64,000 nucleotides of DNA from Candidatus Paceibacterota bacterium (GCA_035452965.1 DAOTCE010000020.1:1-64000); one strand, 5' to 3'; numbered from the stretch's first letter, positions 42,296 to 51,138 are shown. Program-made: numbers and translations. The notes: generated from the letters alone by a model not told the origin.

Positions 42296-44197
42296 TTAGC
42301 GCATGCGCAGCACCCGGTAAAAGCTGGCCGGGGTGCCGCCGACATACATGAAATCAACCGTGCCCGGGGCGAACCGCATGCCGCCGAGGTTGGTCCAGTT
42401 TTTAAGGTCGGCCGAACGCTGCACCTGATAAATCAGGCCCGGCTCGGTGTTCCAATCCAGGAACAGGCCCTGCACGGTCGGCTGCAGCTTCAGGCGCAGC
42501 ACGCTGGCCGCATCCGTCGGACAGGTGCCGGCGAGAAACTCGGTCAGGTTCGACACGCCGTCCCCGTCGCTGTCCACGTCCGGCCAGGGCCATTTCCAGA
42601 CATCGGTGCCGAAGAATTCAACCATCCAGTCGAATGGAATCCCGCCCCAGGTGAGCAGGCCATAGGTGGTGTTGGTGGTGGCGCCGGAGAGTGGCGAGAC
42701 GCGGCCATCGGCCAGCACATAATCCAATTGAAAACTGTGCGTGCTGTCATGGGCCAGCCCGGACATGGTCCACCACGTGTTGGTGACGATTGCGGTGGGC
42801 GTCGCCGCGCCGTCGGCGTAAACCTCGTAATAAGCGACGTTGAAGCCGGCCAGCGGCGGCCAGGTCACGCTTAACGCGCTGGAGCTCAGCACGCTCACGA
42901 ACGGCGGGTCGGGCGCGGTGAGCGGCTGGAGCGAGGAGGCGTAACGCTGGGCGTAGAGGTCGAAACCCAGAGTCAGGCCGGCAAAGCTGCTCCAAGCCAC
43001 GAGGAAGCGTCCGGCACCGTCCGCGGCGATCGCCGGATGGAGCTGCGAGCCGACTGTGCTGGTGTTGACGCGGAACTCGTCGCTTTGTGGCGTCAGGTCG
43101 CTGCGGAAGATCCGCGCGACTATCCCTTTGCCCGAGCCGTCCTGACTCAGGGTGGTCCAGATCGCCATGGCATCCGATCCGATCAACGCCAGGGTGGGCG
43201 CGTATTGGTCCCCGAAGCGGTACTGGTTGAGACGCGCGACCGGCCCGGCAGCCGCCCCGGTGCTTAAGAAGGCCCGGGCATACACATCCCAACTGTTGGT
43301 CCGGAGGCTGGACAGGTCCTTCTCGGACCAGGAAACGATGAACCCGCCATTGGGAGCGGCCGCGACGCTCGGGTTGGCGCACACATTGGTGGAGGTATTG
43401 ACCTGGAACTCACTCCAGGAGGAGGAGCCGGCCGCGTTGAAGATCCTGGCATAGATGCTCACGCTATTGTCGTAGCGCTGCTGTTCGGAAACCCAGGCGA
43501 CGGCAAACCGGCCGTCGCTCAAACCGGCCACCGCCGGCGTGCGCTGGTTGAAGCTGGTGAACTGGTTCACCAGGACTTCCCCGCCGACTTTCTGGCCGGC
43601 CGGCGAGAGCACCTGCGCGTAGACATCCTGCAGGCTGTTGGCGCTGAACTGGTTGTAACTCCCCCACACCACGGCCACGTTGCCATTGGCCAGCGGCGCC
43701 AGGGCGGGGTTAGCCTTGAAGTGGTTGGTGAAGGTGTTGACCCGCACATCATCGGCGGGCGTCAGCCACGTCCCGCTGGCGGTCTGGAAGCGGGCGAAGA
43801 TGTGCTGATGGCCGCGCTGCCCCCCCTGCCAGACGAACACCGTCCCGCCGTTGTTCAGCAACCCCACCTGCGGGAATTCCTGATCGCCCGCACTGATGGC
43901 ATTGACGCGAAACGTGGACAAAGACCCGGAAAGGCTGCTGCCCAACCGCCGCGCGCTGATCCCCAACCCGTTCCCGTCCGTGAGATTATCCGCCCAGACG
44001 ATATACCCGCCCGTGGCCTTGATGCTGAGGGCGGGGTGCACCTGATCCCCCGGCAGCGCATCGGCGATGACGTATTCGACCCCGTTGGTCAGATACGTGT
44101 TGGTCTGGCCTGAAACGGATACCGGGGCGGCGACCGCCAGGCATCCGCAGACCAGGGCGTTACGGGCGAACTGTGGCAAAGACATACGTTCAGGCAT
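42296..44197 (-). CDS. Secreted beta-propeller-type repeat protein, 633 aa
   Basis: The signal peptide runs to about residue 31 (ALVCGCLAVAAPVSVSGQ). Start candidates are the ATGs at 44197 and 44185. From about 50 to 400 there are six or more repeats of about 55 residues with the pattern G.....W......ydvYAQ.....G. For example NGNVAVVWGSYNQ, then DVYAQVLSPAGQKVGGE. This is a known repeat type of secreted bacterial proteins that probably forms a propeller. A fibronectin-III-like segment (about 410-510) follows, then an acidic Ca-binding stretch DVDSDGDGVSNLTEFLAGT and the terminal module (LKNWTNLGGMRFAP to SFYRVLRMR). It is the first exoprotein after the secretin gene (64 bp), making it the leading candidate for cargo of that channel. 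Confidence 0.83.
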   Translation of the reverse strand: MPERMSLPQFARNALVCGCLAVAAPVSVSGQTNTYLTNGVEYVIADALPGDQVHPALSIKATGGYIVWADNLTDGNGLGISARRLGSSLSGSLSTFRVNAISAGDQEFPQVGLLNNGGTVFVWQGGQRGHQHIFARFQTASGTWLTPADDVRVNTFTNHFKANPALAPLANGNVAVVWGSYNQFSANSLQDVYAQVLSPAGQKVGGEVLVNQFTSFNQRTPAVAGLSDGRFAVAWVSEQQRYDNSVSIYARIFNAAGSSSWSEFQVNTSTNVCANPSVAAAPNGGFIVSWSEKDLSSLRTNSWDVYARAFLSTGAAAGPVARLNQYRFGDQYAPTLALIGSDAMAIWTTLSQDGSGKGIVARIFRSDLTPQSDEFRVNTSTVGSQLHPAIAADGAGRFLVAWSSFAGLTLGFDLYAQRYASSLQPLTAPDPPFVSVLSSSALSVTWPPLAGFNVAYYEVYADGAATPTAIVTNTWWTMSGLAHDSTHSFQLDYVLADGRVSPLSGATTNTTYGLLTWGGIPFDWMVEFFGTDVWKWPWPDVDSDGDGVSNLTEFLAGTCPTDAASVLRLKLQPTVQGLFLDWNTEPGLIYQVQRSADLKNWTNLGGMRFAPGTVDFMYVGGTPASFYRVLRMR

Positions 44198-44261
44198 TTA
44201 CGGTGGACTTTGGCGGCTTACACGATTTGACAGGGTTCAAAGGGTCAACATGCCGCTGGCT

Positions 44262-46964
44262 TCAGTTGTTTACCGGCCCTGTCCCCGCGGGCGGCTGCGT
44301 TGGAATGGCAGTTTGCGCGAACGGCATTTCGTCCTCCGTGTGCAACCGGTTGCCGGCCGGGTCAATGAGCGTCGGGGTGACGAAGATCAGCAGGTTCTTC
44401 TTGGAAGTATTCTTGGATTCACTGCGGAACAGACGGCCCACGAGCGGCAGGTCGCCCAGCATGGGGATTTGATCCTTGATCGTGGTCACGGTCTCGGCCA
44501 GCAGTCCGCCCAGAACAACCGTCTGCCCGTCCCAGACATTGACCGTCGAAACCACCTGCCGCACCCGGAACAGCGGCAGCACGGTCGGCACCTGGATGAA
44601 TCCGCCGGCGATGGACTGGTTGATGGCCCCTGACGAGAGCACTGTATTAGGATTGTCGTAGCCCACAAACTCGGTCAGCGTCGGGATCAATGTCAGGTTG
44701 ATGGTGAAGCCATCCGACAGCAGGCAGGGAATGACATCCAGCACCGGCCCCAACTCCATCTGTTCCGGGAACGGATAGACCACCGTAGGCTGCGCCTGGT
44801 TGACGGTCGTTCCGGTGCCAACCGACGCGTTCTGACTCTGCGCCTGGCTGAATCCGAAGCCGGTGATGATGGTCTTGACCTCGGCGGCCTTCATTTGCGC
44901 CTGCCGGCCGCTGGTTGTGGTGACTTCGGGCTGGGCCAGCAGCTCAGATCCCTGCCGTTGCTGCAGCGCCTTGATGACGAAGCGGAACTGCGGGTCGGTC
45001 AGGATGCCGGTGAGGGTGAAGAGCGAGGTGGATGGATTGCGCAGGCCAGAAGTCAAGAGTTGATCCGTGGCGGTCGGGGCGATGGTGGTGGGGGTCGCGG
45101 CGAAAGGATTGCCAGGGAAGATCCCCAGCGGATTCGCGTCGGTCGGCGCCCCGACGAACGAAGACGCGGTGCCGGCCTGGCCGCCGATGCTGTCGTTGTT
45201 CATCAGCGTATTGCCCAGGAACCACTCGAATCCCAGGGCCTTGGTGTCATCCTGCGAGACTTCGATGATCTTGGATTTGATGTTGATCTGCGGCGGCACG
45301 ATGTTGAGGACTTGAATGGCCGCCTCGATCATGTCGAGGTCCTGCGACGTGGCGCGAACTATCAGCATGCCCTGTCGGTCGTTAAAGAAGAGGGATTTGC
45401 CCGGGAAAGAGACGGGGTCCAGGTTGACCCCCAGGCTCGCGAAGTAGTTGATGGCCGCGCGCGAGACGTCCGACATGTCGTTGGTCTTGGTGATGAAGTT
45501 CAAACCGCCTCCGGTGCCGCCTTGCTGCTGCATCCCCGCCCCGCCCGACCTGCCGCCCATGATGCCGCCCGGCGCGACGGAAACCCGGGAAATCACCGAG
45601 CCGCTGATGGTGTTCTGATTCTGCCCCATCCCGCCGCCGCCGCCGCCGGTGGCGCCGCCAAAGCTGCCGCCACCGGTGTTTTGGCCGACATTCATGGATT
45701 CGCCGAACACAAAGGCGCCCACGCCTTGCAGGCCCTGGTAGAAGGTGTTCGGGTCCACCTTGAAGGTGCGGATGTACAAGGGCTCCGCCTCCTGGGCCTT
45801 GACCGAGAACACCACCGCGTAGTCTTCAATGGAGTACTTGATGGGCTGCTCGGCCACTTTTGCGATAGCGTCCAGCACGTCGGCCAGCCGGATGTCGGTG
45901 AGCGGCGGATTGATCTTGATGGAAATGGCGCTCAGATCCACCTCCTCGGGCGGGGGGATCGGCAGGGGGTTGCCGTCCGGCCCAAGCACCGGCCCGGTGG
46001 GTGAAGTGGGCGCGGCGGCGCCGCCGTAGTTGTTGATGAGGAAATTGATGCCGCGCTTCTCCGGGTCACGCTTTTTGCATTCGTCGCTCAAGTTGATAAT
46101 GACTTCGCCGAGCGGCAGGCCGTCATATTTCACATTGTCCAGCCGGATACGATCGAGCTTGGTAATGATGGATTGGCGCCCCGGGCCGGTATGGACCAGG
46201 TTCGTCCGGGTGTAGGGATTGGGGACGGGCAGCAGCTCGCGTTTGACCGGGTTGGCCCAGGCTTGCTCCACGGCGCGGACGTCCTGCCGCATGGTGACCT
46301 CGTGCAATTTCGCGGCCCGGACGAACTTGGCTTCGGAAACGAGGTTCAGGTAATAGAGGCCCGCCTCGTTGTGCGGGTCCTGCTTCAACGCCTCCTTGAG
46401 CTTGTCCTCGGCTTGGTCCAGCTTGTCCATTTCGTAAAGCAGCTTGCCGTCATGCACCAGGGTGCTGGCCTGGACTCGCCCCTCGACGATCCCCGGCACT
46501 TGGCTGCGCACTTCCTCGCTGGGGATCTTGCCGCGCTGCTCGGCCAGCAGTTTCTCGTTGCCGCGCTTGAACTCAACGGCCGCCGCGTGCGTCGGGTCCA
46601 CCCGCAGCACGTCATTCACTTGCGTCCGCGCCTCGGTGTAATCGCCGCGCTGCTGGGCCTGCTGCGCCAGTTCGAGCCGGACCGCCGCCAGGCCCGCGAT
46701 GGTCTGCTGCCGTTCGGCCTCCACGCCGGATCCGATTCGCTGCACCAGGTCCCAGGCGTCGTCGTAGAGCTTGCCGGCGGTGGGGAGCGCGCGCCGATCC
46801 TGCGCCGCCCGCGCCTCGGCCAGTTTCTGGCGCAGCGTGATGGTGTTGGCCTGGCGGTAAACCGCTTCGTTGATCGCCGCTTCCTGCGACGACGACTGCG
46901 CACAAATCACCGGGGCGCCGGCGAGCAAAAGGGTGAACGCGATGGTTAGGGAGGCTGCTTTCAT
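44262..46964 (-). CDS. Outer-membrane secretin (PilQ/GspD family, Amuc_1098-like), 900 aa
   Basis: The ATG at 46964 starts a signal peptide (MKAASLTIAFTLLLAGAPVICAQ); the frame upstream to 47039 overlaps the preceding gene. TPR-like helices occupy about residues 57-215. N-domain-like modules at about 265-400 and 510-560 (LPLGEVIINLSDECKK, LNIVPPQINIKSKIIEVS) would form periplasmic rings. The secretin barrel domain spans about 650-870 (QGSELLAQPEVTTTSGRQAQ, LGPVLDVIPCLL, GQTVVLGGLL, IPMLGDLPLVGRLFRSE). A Gly-rich insertion at about 430-490 lies between ring modules. The multimer forms the outer-membrane gate for pili or exported proteins. Gene order with the three upstream genes parallels the Amuc_1101-1100-1099-1098 block of Akkermansia muciniphila (from memory of that locus). 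Confidence 0.93.
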   Translation of the reverse strand: MKAASLTIAFTLLLAGAPVICAQSSSQEAAINEAVYRQANTITLRQKLAEARAAQDRRALPTAGKLYDDAWDLVQRIGSGVEAERQQTIAGLAAVRLELAQQAQQRGDYTEARTQVNDVLRVDPTHAAAVEFKRGNEKLLAEQRGKIPSEEVRSQVPGIVEGRVQASTLVHDGKLLYEMDKLDQAEDKLKEALKQDPHNEAGLYYLNLVSEAKFVRAAKLHEVTMRQDVRAVEQAWANPVKRELLPVPNPYTRTNLVHTGPGRQSIITKLDRIRLDNVKYDGLPLGEVIINLSDECKKRDPEKRGINFLINNYGGAAAPTSPTGPVLGPDGNPLPIPPPEEVDLSAISIKINPPLTDIRLADVLDAIAKVAEQPIKYSIEDYAVVFSVKAQEAEPLYIRTFKVDPNTFYQGLQGVGAFVFGESMNVGQNTGGGSFGGATGGGGGGMGQNQNTISGSVISRVSVAPGGIMGGRSGGAGMQQQGGTGGGLNFITKTNDMSDVSRAAINYFASLGVNLDPVSFPGKSLFFNDRQGMLIVRATSQDLDMIEAAIQVLNIVPPQINIKSKIIEVSQDDTKALGFEWFLGNTLMNNDSIGGQAGTASSFVGAPTDANPLGIFPGNPFAATPTTIAPTATDQLLTSGLRNPSTSLFTLTGILTDPQFRFVIKALQQRQGSELLAQPEVTTTSGRQAQMKAAEVKTIITGFGFSQAQSQNASVGTGTTVNQAQPTVVYPFPEQMELGPVLDVIPCLLSDGFTINLTLIPTLTEFVGYDNPNTVLSSGAINQSIAGGFIQVPTVLPLFRVRQVVSTVNVWDGQTVVLGGLLAETVTTIKDQIPMLGDLPLVGRLFRSESKNTSKKNLLIFVTPTLIDPAGNRLHTEDEMPFAQTAIPTQPPAGTGPVNN

Positions 46965-47002
46965 GGTGGTTTCGATAGCGTTGGCTGAAAAATTAACGCG
47001 GT

Positions 47003-47806
47003 TCAGGGTGCGGGACTGGCACTGTGTTTGACGGTCCATTTCTTCAAATTCGACTTGGCGGACAATACAACTTCGTTCTCCGTGATAGCAACGATTTTGT
47101 AATCTTCGCCGTTGAACGCGAGCGACGCGTCAACGCGGCGGGCGTTCCAGGTCTTGTTCTCCGGCGCGTACTTCAGATCCACCATGTGCCCCGCCACGCG
47201 CCGATACGGCTGGTCGCGGGTCAACTGCACGCGCTGCCGGGTATCATTCAATTCGAGCACGGCGGTGACGTTCGTCGGATTGTCCGGCGGGGATTTGATG
47301 TCGCGCATCGCAAACGTCTCGTTCTTGTCGCCGAGCTTCACGTACTTCTGCTTCCGGCGGTCCTTCAGGTTGAGCGCGGTTTCGTCCTCCACGCCGATCT
47401 TGCAGCGCACTCCCGAGTCCGTCACCGTCACGTCGTCGAGGGTGATTTTCAAGTAGAGCGGCACCAGCTTGGTGATGACCAGGGCATTGGGGCCGATGTT
47501 GGTGGCGCCCACTTTGATGAGCCGGTCATCCACCGTCTTCTGCCAGAGCATGGGGTTGAACAGTTTGTTCGGGGCGCCGAAATCCACCCGGGCGGGCGCC
47601 GCGGCCTTTTTGAGGACGCTGTCCGGCAAGGTGAGATCGAGGTTGGTCAGCGGCTTGACGCTGGGATGGATGAGCTGATTGCGCATGTTCTCCAGCTCCT
47701 GCTTCTCACTGGCAATCTTGAAAGGCAGGAACGCCACCGCCACCGCCAACCCCAGGAGCACGACGCCGAGCAGGACCTTTTCGTAGTTCTTCTTGAGAAA
47801 ATCCAT
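47003..47806 (-). CDS. PilP/GspC-like periplasmic linker, Amuc_1099-position protein, 267 aa
   Basis: A short cytoplasmic N-terminus and one membrane segment (about residues 11-29, VLLGVVLLGLAVAVAFLPF) are followed by a ~235-residue periplasmic part. The C-terminal strands (EDYKIVAITENEVVLSAKSN) resemble the beta domain of PilP/GspC proteins, which connect the inner-membrane platform to the secretin. Sequence similarity is weak; the call rests on size, topology and position between the Amuc_1100-like gene and the secretin gene (2 bp after the former, 38 bp before the latter). Confidence 0.65.
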   Translation of the reverse strand: MDFLKKNYEKVLLGVVLLGLAVAVAFLPFKIASEKQELENMRNQLIHPSVKPLTNLDLTLPDSVLKKAAAPARVDFGAPNKLFNPMLWQKTVDDRLIKVGATNIGPNALVITKLVPLYLKITLDDVTVTDSGVRCKIGVEDETALNLKDRRKQKYVKLGDKNETFAMRDIKSPPDNPTNVTAVLELNDTRQRVQLTRDQPYRRVAGHMVDLKYAPENKTWNARRVDASLAFNGEDYKIVAITENEVVLSAKSNLKKWTVKHSASPAP

Positions 47807-47808
47807 CT

Positions 47809-48903
47809 TTAGTTGGCTTGCTTGGAAGGAACCAGTTTTACCACATAGACCATCAGTGTGACCTTCAACTGCTTTTCATCCAGCGCGGTGGGCAGGCCTC
47901 CGCGGCTGGCCGGCGCGGCGGCCTGCGGCGTGTAGACCGGCGGGGTGTAGGCCGGCCGAACCGGAGCGGGCCGGGGCGCGGGGGCGCGCATGCCATAGCG
48001 CGCGGCAAAGGTATCCACTGCGGGGCCTTCCGCCGCCTGCGACGGGGCCGGACGAGGAGGAGGAGTGTAGGCGGGGACGGGGGCGGGCATCGGGGCGGCC
48101 GCGAACGGTTGATCATAGGCGGCAGCGGCAGGAATCGCCGCGGGGGCGGGCTCGACGTTGATGGTCTTGACCACCAGCCCGCACGGGGAGCTGGCAAAGC
48201 CCGCCAGCACGCCGGCCAGCTCCGAACTGAAGCAGTGGAAGACCACTTCGTAAGGCGACATGACCGCCAGCTCGTTCGTCACGGACTTATCCGGCAGGTA
48301 ATCCGTCTGCGGTCCTTTGAGATCATCGTCGGATACCCGCTCGCGGCGCAGGGCGTCCAGCGAGTTGACCTTGGCCTCGAACAGGACCGAGCAGATGGCC
48401 TTGACCTCGCCCAGTTGCACGGAGAGCGGCTCGAGGCTGCCGGGGGCGTAGGCGAGGCTCTCTCTTTGAGCGGCGAATGAGAAGCTGTAGCTGTTGCCCC
48501 TGGCGTCCTTGCTCGGCAGCCCGACGCTGGCTTTGGTGGCCTCGCGCTCCATTTGATCAATCGTGCGGCTGAGGGCGGAGCTGAATTCCTGGCTGGTGAG
48601 TTTGCCGGACTCGGGTTGCGGGATCGGCGGGCAGTTCTGGAAATACTGGCGGGCTTTCTGGATGTAGGCGCGCAGTTCCTGCTCCTGCTCGCGGGCGGCT
48701 TTGACATTGTCAACCTTGTCCGAGCCCGGGTGGGGTTTCTGCTCGTATAGCCGCTTCAGCCGGGCGTATTGCTCGTCGAGTTTCCCCAGGTTTTCGTTGT
48801 TGAGCTGCCACTTCGAGTAGAAGTACCAGCCGGCCAGCACCATCAATACCAGCGCCAGCAGGCTCCCGGCCAGGAAGTACAAATTGCGTTTGATCCAGTC
48901 CAT
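47809..48903 (-). CDS. Amuc_1100-like / PilO-type membrane-anchored protein, 364 aa
   Basis: Membrane segment at about residues 9-29 (LYFLAGSLLALVLMVLAGW), then a coiled-coil helix (about 32-90), a ferredoxin-like alpha/beta domain (about 150-260), an Ala/Pro-rich linker (about 262-345, AAAYDQPFAAAPMPAP and similar) and a final beta strand (LKVTLMVYVVKLVPS). This is the layout of Amuc_1100 of Akkermansia, a PilO-fold protein studied for its TLR2-related effects. By eye the similarity is mainly architectural. Probable role: pairing with the PilM-PilN fusion to set up the inner-membrane platform. The stop of the upstream pilM-like gene and this start are 1 bp apart, so it is one operon. Confidence 0.75.
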   Translation of the reverse strand: MDWIKRNLYFLAGSLLALVLMVLAGWYFYSKWQLNNENLGKLDEQYARLKRLYEQKPHPGSDKVDNVKAAREQEQELRAYIQKARQYFQNCPPIPQPESGKLTSQEFSSALSRTIDQMEREATKASVGLPSKDARGNSYSFSFAAQRESLAYAPGSLEPLSVQLGEVKAICSVLFEAKVNSLDALRRERVSDDDLKGPQTDYLPDKSVTNELAVMSPYEVVFHCFSSELAGVLAGFASSPCGLVVKTINVEPAPAAIPAAAAYDQPFAAAPMPAPVPAYTPPPRPAPSQAAEGPAVDTFAARYGMRAPAPRPAPVRPAYTPPVYTPQAAAPASRGGLPTALDEKQLKVTLMVYVVKLVPSKQAN

Positions 48904-48904
48904 A

Positions 48905-50839
48905 CTACAGCTTGAGCGGGCGCTTCAACCTGGCGACAACGCTGAAGGTGAATGTGCCGGTCTGTTCATCGTTGATGACGTCGCTGTCGGTCCGTGTCTG
49001 TTTGGGGTCCGATACAAACAGGGGGCTGTTCTGCAGCTCCTGCAACACCGCGTAGGCGATTCCTTTGTCGGCGTCCGCCTGACCCGTAACGTTCTTCAGG
49101 CTCACCGCGCGGAAGGTGATGGTGAGGGTCGCCACCTGGTTCGTGTCGTCCACCGGCGGCACCCCGGCGGACGGGTCGGTGGGCACCGCCCCCTCCGCGG
49201 CCGCGGGCTCCGCCGGCGCGGCCTCGGCCGGTTGCGGGGGAGCCTCTGGCGCCATGCCGCGCATTTCCATCCCGTAGCGTTTAAGAAAAGCTTGCTGGGC
49301 CTCGATATCGCCCGTGGACGGCACCGGCGCCTCTCCGAATCCCATGCTGGCGGTGACATCCCCCGTCAGCCGGGGCGCGGCGGTCATTAGCTGCTCGATC
49401 CAAACGCCCGCGTCGGTTCGCAGCCTGGCGTAGGTGGTTTGTTCGACCCGAATCAGCACCTGGCGCAGTTCGCTCAGGACCTCGGCCCAATAGTAGCGGT
49501 TGTGCATCCAGCCGACGATCTGGTCAACATCCGCCTGCGTCTTCTTCAGATCGCCGTAGGCCTTCTTGAACTGCACTTCCTTGCGTTCCGCCGGCTCGAC
49601 ATCTCCCTCGACAGCGGTCAGCATCTCTTTCTTGACTCCGGCCAGCTTTTGAAAGAGCAGTCCCATGGCCGCGATGACCGCAACGAGGCTGAAGACCGTG
49701 GCAATGAAGTAGGGCTTCTTCTGGTTGAAGCTCTGCCATCGCAGGGTGCTTTCCGGCATCAAGTTGAGTTCCACCGGGCAATGCGCCAGGTTGCGCAGCC
49801 CCAGGCCCACCACCTCGCCCAGCGAATGGGCCACGCGCGCCAGCTCCTCGAGATTGAGCGCCGGGTCGAGCTGGATGTTGCGCAGGGGGTTGAAGTATTC
49901 GACCGGCACATTGAGTTTCTCGGCGAAGAATTGCGCCGTGTAGGGCATCACCGACGCGCCGCCGGACAGGAACAACCGCTGCGGGGCGCCTCCTCCCTGC
50001 TGCCCGCGGTAGAACTGCATGGTCTGGTTGACCTGAATGTGCAGCCGCGTCATGAACTGCCGCGCGATCTTCGAAATGGCCGCCTGATGCGGGTTCTCCG
50101 GCTCCTCATACGCGCCGCCCAGGCTCACGAAGCCCTCTTCGATCTTGAGCTTCTCCGCTGCGTCATACTTCAGCTTGGATTCGTGGATGAAGTCTTGCGT
50201 GATGGAATTGGCGCCCAGGTTGATGCTGCGGGAGAAGACTTTGCCTTTTTCGAAGAAGAGCAGGTTGCTCGTCTTGGCCCCGATGTCCAGGAGCATCGTG
50301 CAGTCTTCCAGGTCGCCGTAGTTGTAGCGGAACGCGTTGCAGAGCGCCGCCGGCGAGACGTCCGTCAGTTGCAGGCGCAGCCCCGTCGCCTCGGTCACCC
50401 GGAACAGCCCCTCCACCACGTCGGCTTTGATGGCCACCAGCAGCACCTCCAGCTCGCCGCCGGGCGTCGAGCCCAGGATCTGGTAGTCCCACACCACTTC
50501 TTCCAGCGGAAACGGCACGTTCTGCTGCGCTTCATACTGGATCATCTGCGTCACCTTGTTCGCGTCCACCGGCGGCAGTTTGACGAACTTGGAGAACACG
50601 TGGAAGCCCGGGGCGCACACATTGACATCGCGGGCCTTGATGGCTTTCTCGGCGATCAGCTCCTGCAGGGCTTTGAGCATCGCCGCTTCGCGCGTCGTTT
50701 CCTGGGCTCCCTCCGCGCCGAGGGACTTCAGGCCGTATTGCTTGAGGCGCAATCCGCCCGCCTCGTTGACTTCGAACTCGGCCAGCTTGAGACTGCCCGC
50801 CCCAAAATCAACGGCTAGAAATGACTTCGTATTAAGCAT
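48905..50839 (-). CDS. PilM-PilN fusion protein (GspL-like architecture), 644 aa
   Basis: Residues 1 to ~350 are an actin-like PilM/FtsA-fold domain: phosphate-1 loop VDFGAGSLKLAEF (10-22), phosphate-2 LLDIGAKTSNLLFF (183-196) and adenosine motif LFLSGGASVMPY (289-300). A membrane segment at about 377-396 is followed by a coiled coil (about 398-445) and a periplasmic region up to 644 with a Pro/Ala-rich linker (about 530-565) and strands like PilN. In most type IV pilus systems PilM and PilN are separate; here they form one chain, as in GspL. It is the first gene of the four-gene assembly block and of the 32-kb co-directional run. The start ATG is at 50839. Confidence 0.88.
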   Translation of the reverse strand: MLNTKSFLAVDFGAGSLKLAEFEVNEAGGLRLKQYGLKSLGAEGAQETTREAAMLKALQELIAEKAIKARDVNVCAPGFHVFSKFVKLPPVDANKVTQMIQYEAQQNVPFPLEEVVWDYQILGSTPGGELEVLLVAIKADVVEGLFRVTEATGLRLQLTDVSPAALCNAFRYNYGDLEDCTMLLDIGAKTSNLLFFEKGKVFSRSINLGANSITQDFIHESKLKYDAAEKLKIEEGFVSLGGAYEEPENPHQAAISKIARQFMTRLHIQVNQTMQFYRGQQGGGAPQRLFLSGGASVMPYTAQFFAEKLNVPVEYFNPLRNIQLDPALNLEELARVAHSLGEVVGLGLRNLAHCPVELNLMPESTLRWQSFNQKKPYFIATVFSLVAVIAAMGLLFQKLAGVKKEMLTAVEGDVEPAERKEVQFKKAYGDLKKTQADVDQIVGWMHNRYYWAEVLSELRQVLIRVEQTTYARLRTDAGVWIEQLMTAAPRLTGDVTASMGFGEAPVPSTGDIEAQQAFLKRYGMEMRGMAPEAPPQPAEAAPAEPAAAEGAVPTDPSAGVPPVDDTNQVATLTITFRAVSLKNVTGQADADKGIAYAVLQELQNSPLFVSDPKQTRTDSDVINDEQTGTFTFSVVARLKRPLKL

Positions 50840-51087
50840 TACTGTTATGGCGCTCGGCCGACAAAACTTTGGCCGCCCTGGTTGGGTGAACCGGCGGCCA
50901 GCCGATGGTGGTTACAGGAAACTCCAACCGCGGTCAAATGGAAAGAGAAAAACGCGCAAAAGCAAAACTAAATGCGCCGAGATGCTTCTGGCCCCCGCTG
51001 AAACGAAAAATCATGCCGCGCAGTTTCATGGTCCAACCTGTTTTGTTTAACAAAAATCATGCCAATAGCGTTTGCCCTTGTTTCCAA

Positions 51088-51138
51088 GGCAAACACGCAT
51101 CGCCACCGGGTGGAGTTCACGCAAAATGCGTGTTGCCC
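51088..51138. repeat. Nested inverted repeat
   Basis: Outer arms AACACGCAT (51092-51100) and ATGCGTGTT (51126-51134) enclose an inner palindrome CCACC-G-GGTGG. It could fold as a cruciform-like hairpin; it may be a REP-type element or transcription attenuator. Confidence 0.5.
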
